Source: Tetradesmus obliquus (lineage: Eukaryota; Chlorophyta; Chlorophyceae; Sphaeropleales; Scenedesmaceae). From it: a DNA stretch of 64,000 nucleotides. The DNA lies in NCBI GenBank assembly GCA_030272155.1, contig CP126192.1, positions 902,501 through 966,500 of the forward strand. The letters are read 5' to 3'. A program made the position numbers and the translations under genes. Shown one piece after another: positions 28,501 through 42,027 of the stretch (its first letter is position 1; each line of letters begins with the position of its first letter). The notes below the pieces were generated by a model, which ran no database searches, was not told the DNA's origin, and saw only the letters and a list, made by a program, of their open reading frames with translations.

Positions 28501-31500
28501 CAGCAGCTGCCGCCAGCCCTCTTCTGGCTGCGCGCTGCCGGCTCACCGTCATCAGCTCGTCCACGTGCGGCTGCAGGTCTTGCCGGGTGGCCTTGGCGAA
28601 CGCCGCCAGCAGCCGCGCTGCCCCCAGCGCCCGCCCCGCCACGTCCTCCAGCGCCTTGAGCAGCTCGCCCACCAGGCAGTGCAGGCTGTCCTCGTCAGCA
28701 GCCATCGCCACCGCCAGCGCAGCCTCCGCAGCAGCCTCCTCGCGGGGGTCGTGGTGCTCAGCAGCAGCCGGCGCTGCGCCGTTGCCGTGGCCGTCAACAC
28801 TGGTACGGCGCGAGGCGGTTGCTGAGGCTGGTGCGTGGCCGCTGGACAAGGCGAGGCAGGTGCTCATGATCGCAGGGATGTGGTGCAGCAGCACGGAGGC
28901 TGCAGCAGGAGTGGAGGGGTGCACGCGCAGGCAGAACACGAGCGGCAGGTAAGCACGGAACAAAGCTTGGCTCACTGCACACGGCACCGGCTTCCCACAG
29001 CAGAAATGACCATATACGGCACTCAACTGCCACCGTGGTTGAGCACATGCATCTGGTGTGGACCAGCAGCAGCTGGTTGTGGATGATGAAAAGGATATGT
29101 AGCAGCAGAGCCTTGGTGTAAGTGAGTAAGCGAGTGATCACCCAGGCCGCTGTGCAGCTCCTGGGTAAGTGATGGCTGGAGAGGGTGTGTGGCGCCAAGG
29201 GGTGCCGCCCTTGGGCTTGAGCCCATGGAGCTCCACGCCCTCTACCTGCTTAGTGTGATGGCCTAAGGCCATCGCCTTGCTGCGGTTATGCAAAGAGCAT
29301 AACAACAGTTGATGCACTTCAAAGCAGCTGTTGTGCATGTGCATGGGAAATGGTACTGGCGGCAGCAAAAAGCCGCGCTGCCTGCCTGTTTCACTAAGCC
29401 ACAAACCACAGAATGTGTTGCTTGCTGTGCTCTCCCTGTACAATCAGTCTAGCGTGCACGCAGCGCCCACCTGCTGTGCCTGCCAGCTGCCCGATGGCGC
29501 GCAGGCCCGCGCTGGTGACGGGCGGCTTGAGCAGCTTGGGCACGATGCCGTTGAACACCTGCGGCCGCACGCTCAGGATCACGCGCAGGCCCTCCAGGCT
29601 TTGGCCCGCGTGGCCGGGGCTGTCCAGGCCGTTGAGCAGGCTGGGCACCACGCTCTCCACAGCGCCGTGCGCGCCGCCCTTGAACAGCACGCCAAAGGCG
29701 GCGCCCGCCGCCTCGCGCACCGCCGCGTCGTCGTCGCAGAGCGCGCCCTGGATGGGCGGCAGGATGTCGCCCAGGTGCTCCGTGAGCTGGTGGCGCGTCA
29801 CGTTCTCCAGCAGCTGCGGCAGGGCAGGCAGGCAGGCAGGCAGGCAGAAATCAACCAGTGCAAGCAGGGCTGACGGCACCCCAGCAGGCTACCCGGCAGT
29901 AGACGTACACACGCTGTTACTTGTGTAGGCATGGAACTGCAGCCATGGGGTTGTGACAACATGCAAAAATAGCGCTCAACTATCATGCTGGTTTATAGCT
30001 GTGCGAGTGGAAATTTGCATGTACATCTTAACCAGGCACAACAGGGTGGCACATCTCAAGAAGGACTTGCTTCAGCACTGACGCTCTTCGTACCTCCTGC
30101 ACACTCGCTGAACAGTTCAACAAACATGCAGTCATGCGATTGTAACCTTGCTGTGACACAACTGCATAAATGCGTGCGTGCAGGCTGAAGCATTCCCCTG
30201 CTCATGCGCACCGCGACCTCTCACCACGCCCATGTGCCCCTGGCGCGCTCACCTCCTTGAGCCCGGTGCACACTCCCTGGCGCGTGCCCGAGTCTGGGCT
30301 GGCCATGGTGTCGCGCAGGATGGGCAGCATGCGGTGCAGCACGCGCTCACCCATCTTGCGCACCAGCTCACCCAGGCAGCGCGCAGCAGATGAGCGGCGG
30401 TCCTCCCCTGCAGCAGCAAACATGGCACATACAGGCACAGTACATGTTGGGGGTACTGGTTGGCGAACAGCCGCGTGCAAATCAGGCTGGCAGCATGCAA
30501 GGCAGGATGTCAGCCCGCCTATTCCAACTGCAACAGACACGACCAACCCGGCAAAAGCAAAGTCTGTGCAGAACCACTGGTGAAAGATTGATGTAGAGAA
30601 TCCCAGCGCCTGGCATCGGATGGATCCGTAAGCAGTGTTATCCACAGCTGTTCCAGTGTCGAGCTGGATTCAGGATGTAGATTGGCAAAGCGTGTCTCGT
30701 CACCTGCCAGGCGCACATAGATTCTGCAACAGGCCACGCAAAAAAGTTCAACTCTGCAACCCGCAGCTGCACATCCACATCATGCAATCACAACCGCACA
30801 ACAAACTTGGCCGCTGGCTTCAGCGATAAGGGAAGAAGTTGCATCAGCGTGCAGCCAGAGCTGCAGTCAAAGGATAGATTTGCCATCACTGCCAGCAACA
30901 CCCTACACAGCTTACGAGACCTTGCAATGCTGACCAACACGGCCGGCAGACACCACTGCAACTGGTGCATGCATATGCTCAACCGACATCTCCTGCATGC
31001 CTTCCCAAACACTGCTGGCAGGAGATTATGTACCTTCCAAACCAACTTGGGCGCTCAAGCGAAGACTGCGCTTGAGATTATGCGCCACACGGCAACAAAG
31101 TCAGCAAACGTGTGTAGGCAGAAATACCCTAACCACACGTGCCGTTGCTGCCAGCACCGCACAGCAGCCGCGGTTACACGAGCTCGCAAAGGCCCTCCCC
31201 CCCTCCTTGCGCCTCACCTGGGTCTGCCAGCGCGCTGATGACCTCCGCCATGAGCGCGGGCAGGATCTCCTGCAGCGTGCGCGGCGTGTTGACCACGATG
31301 GTCTTCCAGATGTGCAGCGCGGTGTTGCGCACCACGTACTGCACGTCGCTGCGCGCCACGTACAGCTTGGACAGCACCTCTGCGTTGCGCTCGCGGCCCA
31401 GCGCCTCCTGGATGGCGCTGCCGTACTCCGCGCAGGCCGCGCCCTCATCATCGCTGCCGCCGTCCAGCTTCACCTTGCCGCTGGTGCCCGCGACCTGGAG

Positions 31501-34500
31501 GAAGGGGGGGAGGGGGGGAGCACGGCGGCAGGCAGGCAGCGCGCAAGCACACAACAACGGTGACGCGACTGGGGAGACCTGCTCATGCTTGCAGGCACGG
31601 CTGCAAGCATACCACAAATGTAAGCAGTGCACATGCAACAACACAACGGCTGACGCTGTGCCTGGCGCGCTGCCGCGCGGGCGCACCTTGAACAGCAGCT
31701 CGCCGCACAGCTCCAGGCTGGACTGGCGGATGCGCCAGTTGTCGCCGTCCAGGCCGGCCTCCACGGCAGGCAGCAGCAGCGGCAGGCAGCTGCGCGCGTA
31801 CGCCTCCACGAAGCAGCGGCCGGCAGCCAGTGCAGCGTCGCGCACGCCCTCCACCTGCAGCGCATCCAGCCGGGGCACAGCAGGACACATGAGCCAGCCA
31901 TGCACAACACTGCAAACAGCAGCTATCAGTGGTTAATCGCCCCCGACATACGCATGCAGGCACAGGCCTGCAAGCCCAGCCACCATGACATGCAATTGTG
32001 TCTAGCTGCAGGTCTTCCCAGCAGACACGTGTGACAAGAGCTTGCCCCATTGCTAACAAACGACTCATGTTTTTACACCCAATGCTCTTCTCCTGCGATC
32101 TCCTCTGCTTCTGCTGCTGCCTCTGCAGACAAGCCACTGTCATCTAAGCTGATGCTGCTGCTGGCCCACCTGCCTGCTGCAGCAGTGCCTGATGCAGAAT
32201 AGTGCTGGCTGCACGTGCAAGCAGCCCTAATCTCACGACCCAACACCAGTTATCCCGCCGCTGCAAATGCCCAACGCTTTGCTGACAACACACCGCCCAA
32301 AGGCACGGCCACGCTGTGCAATGAATCGGGCTCCGCCCTTACACCCACACCCACACACCTGACACGCCAACCCCCCCCCCCCCCCCCCCCGCCCCCTCAA
32401 CCATCCCTCACCTCGTCGCTGAGCCCGTCCAGGATGAGCGGCAGCACCTCGCCCAGGTGCTCCTGGAAGGCCTGCTCCATGGTCAGCGGCAGGTAGCGGA
32501 ACAGCGTGAGGTGGCCCTCGCGCACGAAGGGGTTCTTGCTGGTGGCGGACGCAAACAGCTCCGGCAGCAGCTGCGCCAGGTGCTCCTCGCCCAGCACAGA
32601 CAGCACCTCGGCCAGGCCCTGCAGCGGCACACACAGAGAGGAGCGCGTCAGGGGTGTTCACCAGCAGCTACACATCAGTGCAGATCAGATCTGCATGCAC
32701 AAATTGGCATGCACGAACAGGGCAGACCTTTGACTTGCCGTCTGTGGCTGCGCTGAAAAGCTGGCAGCCTGCATCTACAATACGCACCGCGTGCTTTGCT
32801 GCGGCTTGTCAGATGCCACCCCCGCGCTCACCTGTGCCGCTCCGGAGCGCTCCACGCTGCTGCCCTCGCTGCGCAGCGTGGCCAGCAGCCACGGCAGCAG
32901 GTCGCCCAGCGCCGCCGCGCCCATGCCCTTGAGCAGGCTGCCCATGGCGCGCGCCGCGGTGGCGCGCACCTCGGGCAGCGGGTCCAGCAGCGCCTTCTGC
33001 AGCTCCGGCATCAGCAGCGGCACGTACGGAGTCATGTCCTGCGGGCGAGGCAGCAGCAGCAGCAGCACATCCGTTGAGTACAGCAGTGCTGGCAAAAGTG
33101 TTGATGGAGAGCGGGCTACAAGCAGCCTAAACGCAGCAATGCAGCATATGTAAACAATGCCGCACAAAATGAACACGCTTTTGTGCATAAACATCATCAG
33201 ACATTCACGTAGCAATGCCTGCATTCCACGACATACCAGGTGTGAAACTTAATGATTGCATCAACATCAAGGAGATAGTCTGGCGGTCAGAAAACTTTGA
33301 AGACTGTTAAATGTTGTGTCAGCATGCCCTTACAGGCATAAGTAGGGGAATCTTTGCTCATCACTCCGCCAGAAAAACCATCCAAAAGTGTCTGGAGCAC
33401 GATCGATGCCAAAAAAACCACTCAGCACATGCAAACATTTTGACGGCACCAACAAAAATAGGCGGCATAACAGGCACACTACCATCCACGCCTGCACCCG
33501 CAGCGCGTCCCACCTTGGGGTCATTTGTCAGGCTGCACATGTTGCCCACGATGCGCGCGGCGCGCTTCTTGGTGTCGCCGCTGCGGTCGCGCAGGCCCCT
33601 GTGCACCACGGGCACCACCAGCGCCAGGCTGGGCGCGTCGATGGTGTTGACAAAGGTGGTGGCCAGCAGCGTGTCCAGGCAGGAGCGCGTGGAGGCGTTG
33701 GGATCGGCAATGGCCGACAGCAGCGCGGGCACCAGCTCCGCCATTTCCGGGGAGCGGATGACGCTGCCAACCTGTGGGGTGGTGGGCGGTGCAGCATGCA
33801 ACACAGCCCATGTTCAGGTGTCTGCAGCAGTTAATGTGTGGAAGTTAATAGCCATAATGCTTGGCGCCTGCTTGCGTGCATGCGGTAGCTGCCGTGTCGT
33901 TCAAACATGCCAGCGCATGCAGTACAAAAGGATAGATGCCTCGGCCTGTGCTGAATCTGCCTGCTGCAGAAGAACAGCTGCGGCACCATAGCAGTGCCGG
34001 TCAACACCACAACGCACTTTCCCGCCCACGCCCTGGCCCAGCGCTCACCTCCTGCAGTGCCAGCTGCGCCGCCGCGGCCACCTTGGGGTGGGGGTCGCCC
34101 AGCACGCCGCCCAGGCGCGGCACGATGGTGGGCAGGCAGCTGCCCAGCTGCTTGGGCGCGCAGTGCGCCATGGCGCCCAGCAGCTGGATGCTGCCCTGCT
34201 TGGTGCGCCAGGCGCTGTCCTCCAGGCCCTTGAGCAGCGCCGGCAGCACCAGCTTCACGCCGGACGCCGACAGCTGGCCCATGATGGAGCGCGCAGCGTC
34301 CTCGGCAGCAGCACGCACCTGCGGCAGCAGATGGTGGGAGGGCAGGCGCAGGCAGAGGTCAATCTACAGTCAGGCAGGCTGAGAAGCATGTACTCATCAC
34401 GCACATCGCTGCAGCAACACAACTTACGGCTGGGCTACCAGGATACACTGCATACCTTACAATGCACATATGTAGCCAATCAATCAACGGAGCATGTGCA

Positions 34501-37500
34501 GCAACCTGTAGAGCCGCACACAAGCCAGCCCAGCACACAACAACATGCGGTGCATCAAGCCAGCCACAGCCAGCCCGCACCTGGGGTGCTGCGTCTCCAA
34601 AGCACTGCAGCAGCAGCGGCAGGATGTGGATGACATAGGGCTCAAACAGCCGCCCCAGCTTCTCGCACAGGCACTCGAAGGCCTGCAGGCTGCCCTCGCG
34701 GCCCTGCGCATCGCGCTTGTCCTCCACCATGCCCTTGAGCGCGTCCAGCACGCCGTAGCCCTTCAGGCTGCCGATGCCCAGGCCCTTCACCGCGCCAGCC
34801 AGCCCGTACGCCGCGCCGCGCCGCAGCCCGTAGCCGCCCGGGCCGCCCTCCGCCAGTGCGCCCAGCAGCCGCGCCAGCAGGCCCTCCACGTAGCCGCGGT
34901 CGTCCGCCAGCGGCGCCAACAGGCGCGGCAGGCAGTTGGACACCGCGCGCTGCACCGCCTCGCTGGGCGTGCTCAGCACGTCCAGCAGCAGGCCCACGAT
35001 AGACACACGCTGCAGCAGGAACGTGACAGCCGAGGAAGAGCAGCGGGTACAGGCGTTATTGTCAGATGGCATGAGCGAACGTGAGAGCCGAGGACGAACG
35101 TGGGAACACACGGGGTGTAAGATTATGTGAGTAAAGCCTACAACAGTGCATGCAAACGTTGGGCAGCCGGAGTGAGTGTAGACAGGCCAGTGCAGAGTTG
35201 CATGCACAACCTCCTGCAAACCAACTCTGTACGCCTGATTGTAACACTGCCCAAGCCCCTGCCTGCAGGCAGCCGGCTACGCTCCCCTGCCCTCGCCTCA
35301 CCTTGTTGTCGCCCGGGGCCAGGTGCCCCGCCATCATGCCCAGCAGCACCACCACGCCCTCGCGCACCAGGTCGTAGCGAGACTCGCCCAGGCCCAGCCG
35401 GGACGCCGCGGACGGCTCCAGGTAGGACTCAAACTGCGGCAGCAGCCGCTGCACCAGCGCGTCGCCTGCAGACTCAACCAGCGCGACGCCTGCAGGATGA
35501 GAAGTGGGCAGGAAACACAAAGCAGCATGAGTTGCAGGTACTTGACTATGTGACGGCAACCGCGTGCCTGGAACTCAACTTCTAACTGCCGCAGCAGCAG
35601 AAGCAGCACATGCACAGGTTCCATTCCACAATGGCGTGCTGGTGGGGCCAACACGAGGGACAGGGCTCGACTGCACTCAAGCTTCATGCACGCCGTGGCA
35701 TACCATGGCGTAAAGCGTTGAAGTTAAGGAATGCAGGCGAGCGCAACACAGCACCTGAAAGCAGTAGTCAGACGGCTGACAACAAGATATGCCACATGGC
35801 AGCATTCAAGCAGCGGCTGAGCAATGAGAAGCAACATTCAACACCTCTTGCGCCCCGCCACCCCCCTGCGCACCTGCGCCCACCATGGCTGCCCTGATGG
35901 CATCATCCGGCTCAGCCAGGCCGCGTGCCACCAGGAAGTCCAGCGCCGCCACCACCTCAGCATCACCCAGCACGCCAGCCAGCGCCTCAAGCCCTGCAGC
36001 CACGCCACGCCGTGCAGCCGCCTGCACCTGGCGCGCCTGCTCCCGCGCGGCTCGCTCGGCATCGTCCAGCAGGATTGCTGCTGCCGCCTCGTCCTCCTCC
36101 TCGCTGTCCTCACCGTACAGCGCCAGCACAGCCTGCAGCGTGCTGGCAATGGCAGAGGTGTGCTGCCGCAGCTCATCTGCCAGTGCCGCTGCTGCTGCAC
36201 TGCGCGTGTCCTGCTGGCTGCTGGCCAGGTGGTGCACCAGCAGAGGGATGATGGATGGCTCCAGGGAGCAGCCAGCCTGATGCAGCGGGCGGCAGCAGCG
36301 CAACACAAGAAAAGGCTCTGGTTGGACTGTGAGCCAGAACACAGCAGCAGACTTGGCCTTGACTACCCAGCCAGGGTCGAAAAAACTGCACAGTTTCCAG
36401 CAGTAGCCCGCAGCCAAGCAGGCATGGCCCATCCTGCTGCCGCCATGCATCTCGCGCACCCAGCCCTCACCCCACTATCAACGTCACACCCACCTGCGTC
36501 CAGAGTGCCTCTGCTGCTGCTGCATTGTCCTCGTCAGCATCGTGCCGCGCCAGCGCCATCACAGCCAGCACCTCGCCAGACTCAGGCGGCAGGCCCTCAG
36601 CCAGCGTGGGCACGTGCGGCAGCGCACTCAGCGCGGATGCACGCACAGCAGCCGAGCCAGCCAGCAGGCCAGACACGGCAGCCACCAACTCAGGCTCACC
36701 GACGCCGCAGCACAGCGAGCGCAGCAGTGGCTGCACACGGTCCCTGCACGCCACAGCAGCACGAGCAAATGTAAAGTGCTGGAGCATGAACACGTTGCTA
36801 CAGTAGCACACGCTGCTGTGAGCTAGCCAAGAATCCAGCCACACCATGCTGTGGCACTCGCAGGCTCTGCCTGCCCCACTGGCTCTGGGCGTACCTGTAG
36901 GCAGGGATAGTGCCCTGCACTGCGTACCTGTAGGCAGGGATAGTGCCCTGCACTGCGTACCTGTAGGCAGGGATAGTGCCCTGCACTGCGTACCTGTAGG
37001 CAGGGATAGTGCCCTGCACTGCGTACAGCAGCTCCAGGCTCTCGCCGCGCGGGATGTCCTGCTCCGGCGACACGTGCAGCCCCAGCACCGCCAGCGCCTC
37101 GTCATGCAGCGGCGTGATGAGCGCGCAGCGCAGCACGGCAGCCACCACGGGGAACACCAACGCATAGCTGGGGCCGGGCAGCGGGCGGCGCTGCGGCACG
37201 GTGGAGCGGTGCAGCGCCTGCAGCACGTCCGCAACTGCGCTGCGCTGCGGGATGCTGTCGTAGCTGACACCCTCCGCATTGCGCGCGGCCAGGCTGACCA
37301 GGCGCAGGCAGCCGGCCAGCAGCAGGCTGCGCCCGCCCAGCGGCGGCGGCATGCAGCGCGCCAGGGAGCGCACTGCGGAGAAGGCTGCATCGCCTGTGGC
37401 AGCAGCAGCGCAGGAATGCAGCACGCGAGCCGCGAGTACCATGGAGTGCACAGCTGCCATGGTGTGCAGCGAAGGTGGGAAGGAAAGGACTCTGAGGGAG

Positions 37501-40500
37501 CTTCTGGACTGGGTGCCATCCAGCAGCGCAGCACAGCACATCGTTCACACGGTGCCTGCAAGCACGAAGCAAAGCACTCACCGCTGATAGGGCTGGCCAG
37601 CAGCGGCTGGCAGAGCGTGCCCAGCTCCCGCAAGTGGCCTGCAGCAAAGCTGGTGTTGCCCTCCACGCTGGCCTGCAGCGCAGCCAGGCCCGTGTCCAGG
37701 CGCGCCTTGAGGCCGCGCACACGCACGCGCACCTGCACAGCAACATCAGTACAAGCAGCAGCGCTGAAACACCACAGCAAGCATGCGTGGAGCTGTGAAG
37801 ATGCTGCCCATGCAAGCGCGACAAGAAGCACCTGCTGCTTGCGGCCGTGCACCTGCAAGGCAAAGAAACACAATGGTGTGCATGCACGAGACTGGTACTG
37901 TGCATGTTCCTGCCCGCTGGTGAGGTTCAAGCCTGCCCATGCTGCCCACACCGTGCCACACCAAGGCGCACGATGCGCCCGCAGCCCGGCCCACCTCTGC
38001 CTCCTCCACCAGCTTCTTCGCCCTGAACTCAGCCTGGCGTGCAGCGGCATCCTTGGGGCCCTTGCCGGCAGCGGCACCTGGCCCTGCACGGCCGCTGCCA
38101 CGCCCAGCAGCAGCAAACGAGGGGCGCATGGGCGCTGCCTGCTTGGATGGTGGTGCAGGCTCGTCGTCATCATCATCTTCGTCATCATCAGCCGAGGCAA
38201 AGGCGCGGTTGTCACTCTGCGTGCACAGACACACGAGGTGTTCAATTTACAGTGATTCTTGTTGCAGGCGCCGCTGCCAGCTGAAAAAAGAAGTGCTTGC
38301 AGGTGATAGTGCTGCTGACAGCAGATTAGGCTGCTGCATCTGCATGCTTGATTGTTGAAAGCGAAGTGAGCGGCTGCATCTGCATGCAGGATGTTGCCTG
38401 CAAGTGTGGTGACTGGCGTCAAACAGTGCATTTCAGCATGCCCTGCGGCAGAGCTGCAGCGCTGTCAGTGTAGAGGACTGCACACTCAGCTGAGCTACCA
38501 CTTGTTGATGGACGGCATCAGAGCCGACAAGTTCCAACAGCAACCCTAACCCTCTGCCCCTGCTGCGCGCTCACCCTCATGCGGCCGCGCGCCTTGCGCA
38601 CGTTCTTGGACACCACCACCTCGGGCACGTACACGCCCTCGGGCACCACGTCCGCAGCCAGCATGCCCTCGGGCGTGTTGTACACGGCGATGTCGTCGTC
38701 GCCCAGCGCGTCGTGCTCAGACCTGAGGCAGCACAGCAGCGCAGGTGGCAGTGCAGGCAGCAGCAGCGTTCTGAGACTTGATGCAAGCATAGCCACCCGT
38801 GTAGGCAAGTGGGTGCACTGCATACGCTGCTGATTTAGATGCAGCAGTCACGTTGTCAAGAGCAAGCCACTCAGCTGGTGATTCATGAGCGCTGGCTGAC
38901 CACCGCCCATGAGCGCTGGCTGACCACCGCCCACGCTGTGCACATGCAGCAGACGAGTGAACGATAAGTGCCAGGCTTAGCAGTGTCCAGTCGCTGCGGT
39001 GCATAAAACTGGACAGTATAAATGTACAATGAAAAAGCTGAACAGCGAGTAAGTAGATGCCACACACAGCTGCCCTGGCAGATGCCCCTGCTGCCCCGCA
39101 CCTGTCCAGCCAGCCGCTCAGCCCATCCAGCAGCGGTTCCAGGCAGGCGCCAGGCGCTGCAGCCATGGCACTGCCCACCGCCAGCTGCGCAGCGACAACG
39201 TCCCCAAGGAACGTGCTGCCCAGGCCGCTGGCGCCAAACAGCACCGCCAGCGTGCCAGCAGCTGTGGCTGCAAGCAGCAAGAGAACATGCGAAAGGAAAG
39301 GTCAAAAAACCACATCCCGACATGACCAAGAATGCACACAAAGCAGAGCACCTGCAAGAACCACCAGCACATGCGCAGGAACTGGTCGTCTGCAGGCATC
39401 TTTATCTGCAGTTCAACACAAGCCAGCCACTGCCAGTGTCAGTGGGCTGCAGATACAGCACACACCTTTGAGTGCAGCAGCTGCTGCCCCCAGTAGCCGC
39501 CTGCTGGCCCGCTGCCATGTCTTCTGCTTACACGCCACTCCTGCGGTAACTGCAGGATGGTGCGTCATCAGCAGCAGCTCAGCCAAGCCTGGCCCAGCCA
39601 GCGCGGCAGCTGCCAGGGCCGTCGCAGCAGCGTCGTCCTTGGGCGCACCAGGCTCCTGTGCGTGGGGCAGCAGTGCCAGCACTGCGCTGCTGAAGGCATG
39701 CGAGTAGGTGCCCACTGCTTGGCTCACTGACTCGCCAGCTGCTGCATCCTGCGGTGATGAATGCGGCAGCAGTGAAGCATGCAAGCCAGGTGAGCCACAC
39801 GCTTGTTGCATTGTTTGGCAGGCCCACCAGAGCAGCGCTGCTGCACACAAGCACATCACAGCATGCCACACGCACGGGCCTGGGCCAGGTATGTAGGGCT
39901 GAGCAACGCTGCACACAACCATGCTTGCTAGCGACAGCTGCTGCGCTCACCACCAGCACTGCCGCCTCTGCCGGCCTGTTGGCCCAGTGACGCAGCCCCA
40001 CCAGCAGCGGGCCAAGCAGGTCGGGCTGCTGCGCCGTGAGTGCACGCGCCGCAGACACAGCCGCGCGGCGCGCCTCGGGCGCATGGTGCAGCAGGCACAG
40101 CGCCAGCACAGCACAGATGGCCCCCTGGGGCACTGCAGCAAGCAATGCAGAACACAGCAGGAACCGAGTCAGCAGCACTGACGATATGCTGAGGACCATG
40201 TCCTGGAAGGGTGCACATCCAGCAACGTGCTATATACAATGTTTCTGAGCCTCCTGCGCATAGCAGCCAGCCACTTGAAGTCATTACAGATGAGCGCTCA
40301 CACATAGCAGCTGAAATGCCAGATCATATGTACGACATGCACTGCCACCCCTGCCGCTTGCTTTCATGCACACGGCAAGCACAACAGCATTGCTGAAGCC
40401 TTGCTGGCATGCAAGAACACATGGCTGTGCGCGCCAGAGTTATACCTCACCTGGCTGCAGCCGCTTGCGGTGGTGCGCCAGCAGCGTGTGCGCAAGCTCC

Positions 40501-41971
40501 GCGGCCGGCACGGCGTCAGCAGGCGGCAGCTTGGCCAGCGTGGCAGCAGACAGCAGCGGCGAGTCTGCTGCCAGGGCAGTCGTCCACACGCCAGCCTTGT
40601 CTAGCACAGCATCTGGGAGGTGCGCGTTGGTGCACAGCAGGCAGCGCAAACAGAAAGCAGGCGGGTCTTGGACTGCTGGTGCCCACACAAGGATGCAGGA
40701 GCAGTACTGCTGAAAACAAGCAGCTTCATGCAGGCCGCAACCAGGCACAAGTAACTGGATGCAGGCACCTTTGCAAACCGTGCAGGGGGCCACTGCCAGC
40801 TGCACGACGCGGCAGGACATAACCATCAAAAGGCAAGCAATGCAGTGGCTGCCCTGTGTCATACCTGCTGCTGCATCCGCTGCTGCAATCTGCGCTGCCA
40901 GCTGCAGCGCTGCAATGCCGTTGGCGCGTGCCACCGCCTTGGCCACTCCTTCAGCCACGATCTTGGCCAGCGGCGCAGCCAGGGACCCGAGCTGCCCTGC
41001 CAAGCCAGGCGCCTCCCGCAGCACGTCGCCTGCTGCTGCCAGCCCTGCCTTGCGCAGCCCCTCCTTGGGCTCGGCCAGCGCAGCCGCCAGCAGCGCGGCG
41101 GCAGGCTGCGGCGCCGAGCTGCAGCGTGGCAGCCACGCCGCCAGGCAGGACAGCAGCGCCACCTTGACCTCCTCAACGGCTGCGGGGTGGCAAACAGCAA
41201 GCAACATGCGGTGGGACGCAGGCAGGCAGCGCAGCACCTGTGTTGGTTTTTGGCAGTAAGAACATGTGCAAGCAAACAAATGCATTGAGGAAGCACAATA
41301 CTGGCTGAACAGTTGCATGCACCCACGCCCCTGCTGCCCACTGCATCTGAGCATTTTATGTTAGGCCCGCTAGCTTGCAGCCGTGCACCCTGCGCCCCCA
41401 ACTGCTGGTCATGCTCACGTTCATCCTTGTAGCAGGTGCCGCAGAACGCTGCCACAGCCGCGGCAGGCTGCTCCATGCCCTGCACGCCAGCTGACAGCGG
41501 CGCCAGCGCTGTCAGTGCATGCGCCAGCGCTGCGCGCTCGCCGGCCACCTTGACCTTGCCCTCCTTGCTGCCGTCCAGCACGCTGCTCACGGACTGCACC
41601 AGCTGCAGCGCCACGCCAGCGTCGCGCACGCGGCTGGCCAGCGCTGACAGCGCCTGGCCTGCTACGCGGCGCACAGCCTCCTTGGCGCGCAGCTGCTGCA
41701 GCAGCAGCCCGGACAGCTCCAGCGCGCTGCTGCTAAGGTCCAGCTGCACGTGCTGCAGCGCACCCGCGAGCGCTGTGATGGCCGGTTCAGGCGTGCGGCG
41801 CATGGCCCTGCTGGCAGCAGGCAGCAGCTTGTCCTGCAGCTGCTCCGGAGTGAGCACAGCCAGCAGCGGGCCGTACGCAGCCAGCACGCCAGGCTGTGGC
41901 GGCACCTTGTCGGCCAGCACCTTGTCGCACAGCACGGGCAGCAGCACAGACACTGCTTGCTCCTGGTTGAC

Positions 41972-42027
<56 letters not shown>

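Noticed and set aside
36467..38431. long 654-codon minus-strand frame through the GCN1 region as a single exon
   Set aside because: It crosses several introns and reads the wrong frame over most GCN1 exons; the homologous residues appear only after splicing.
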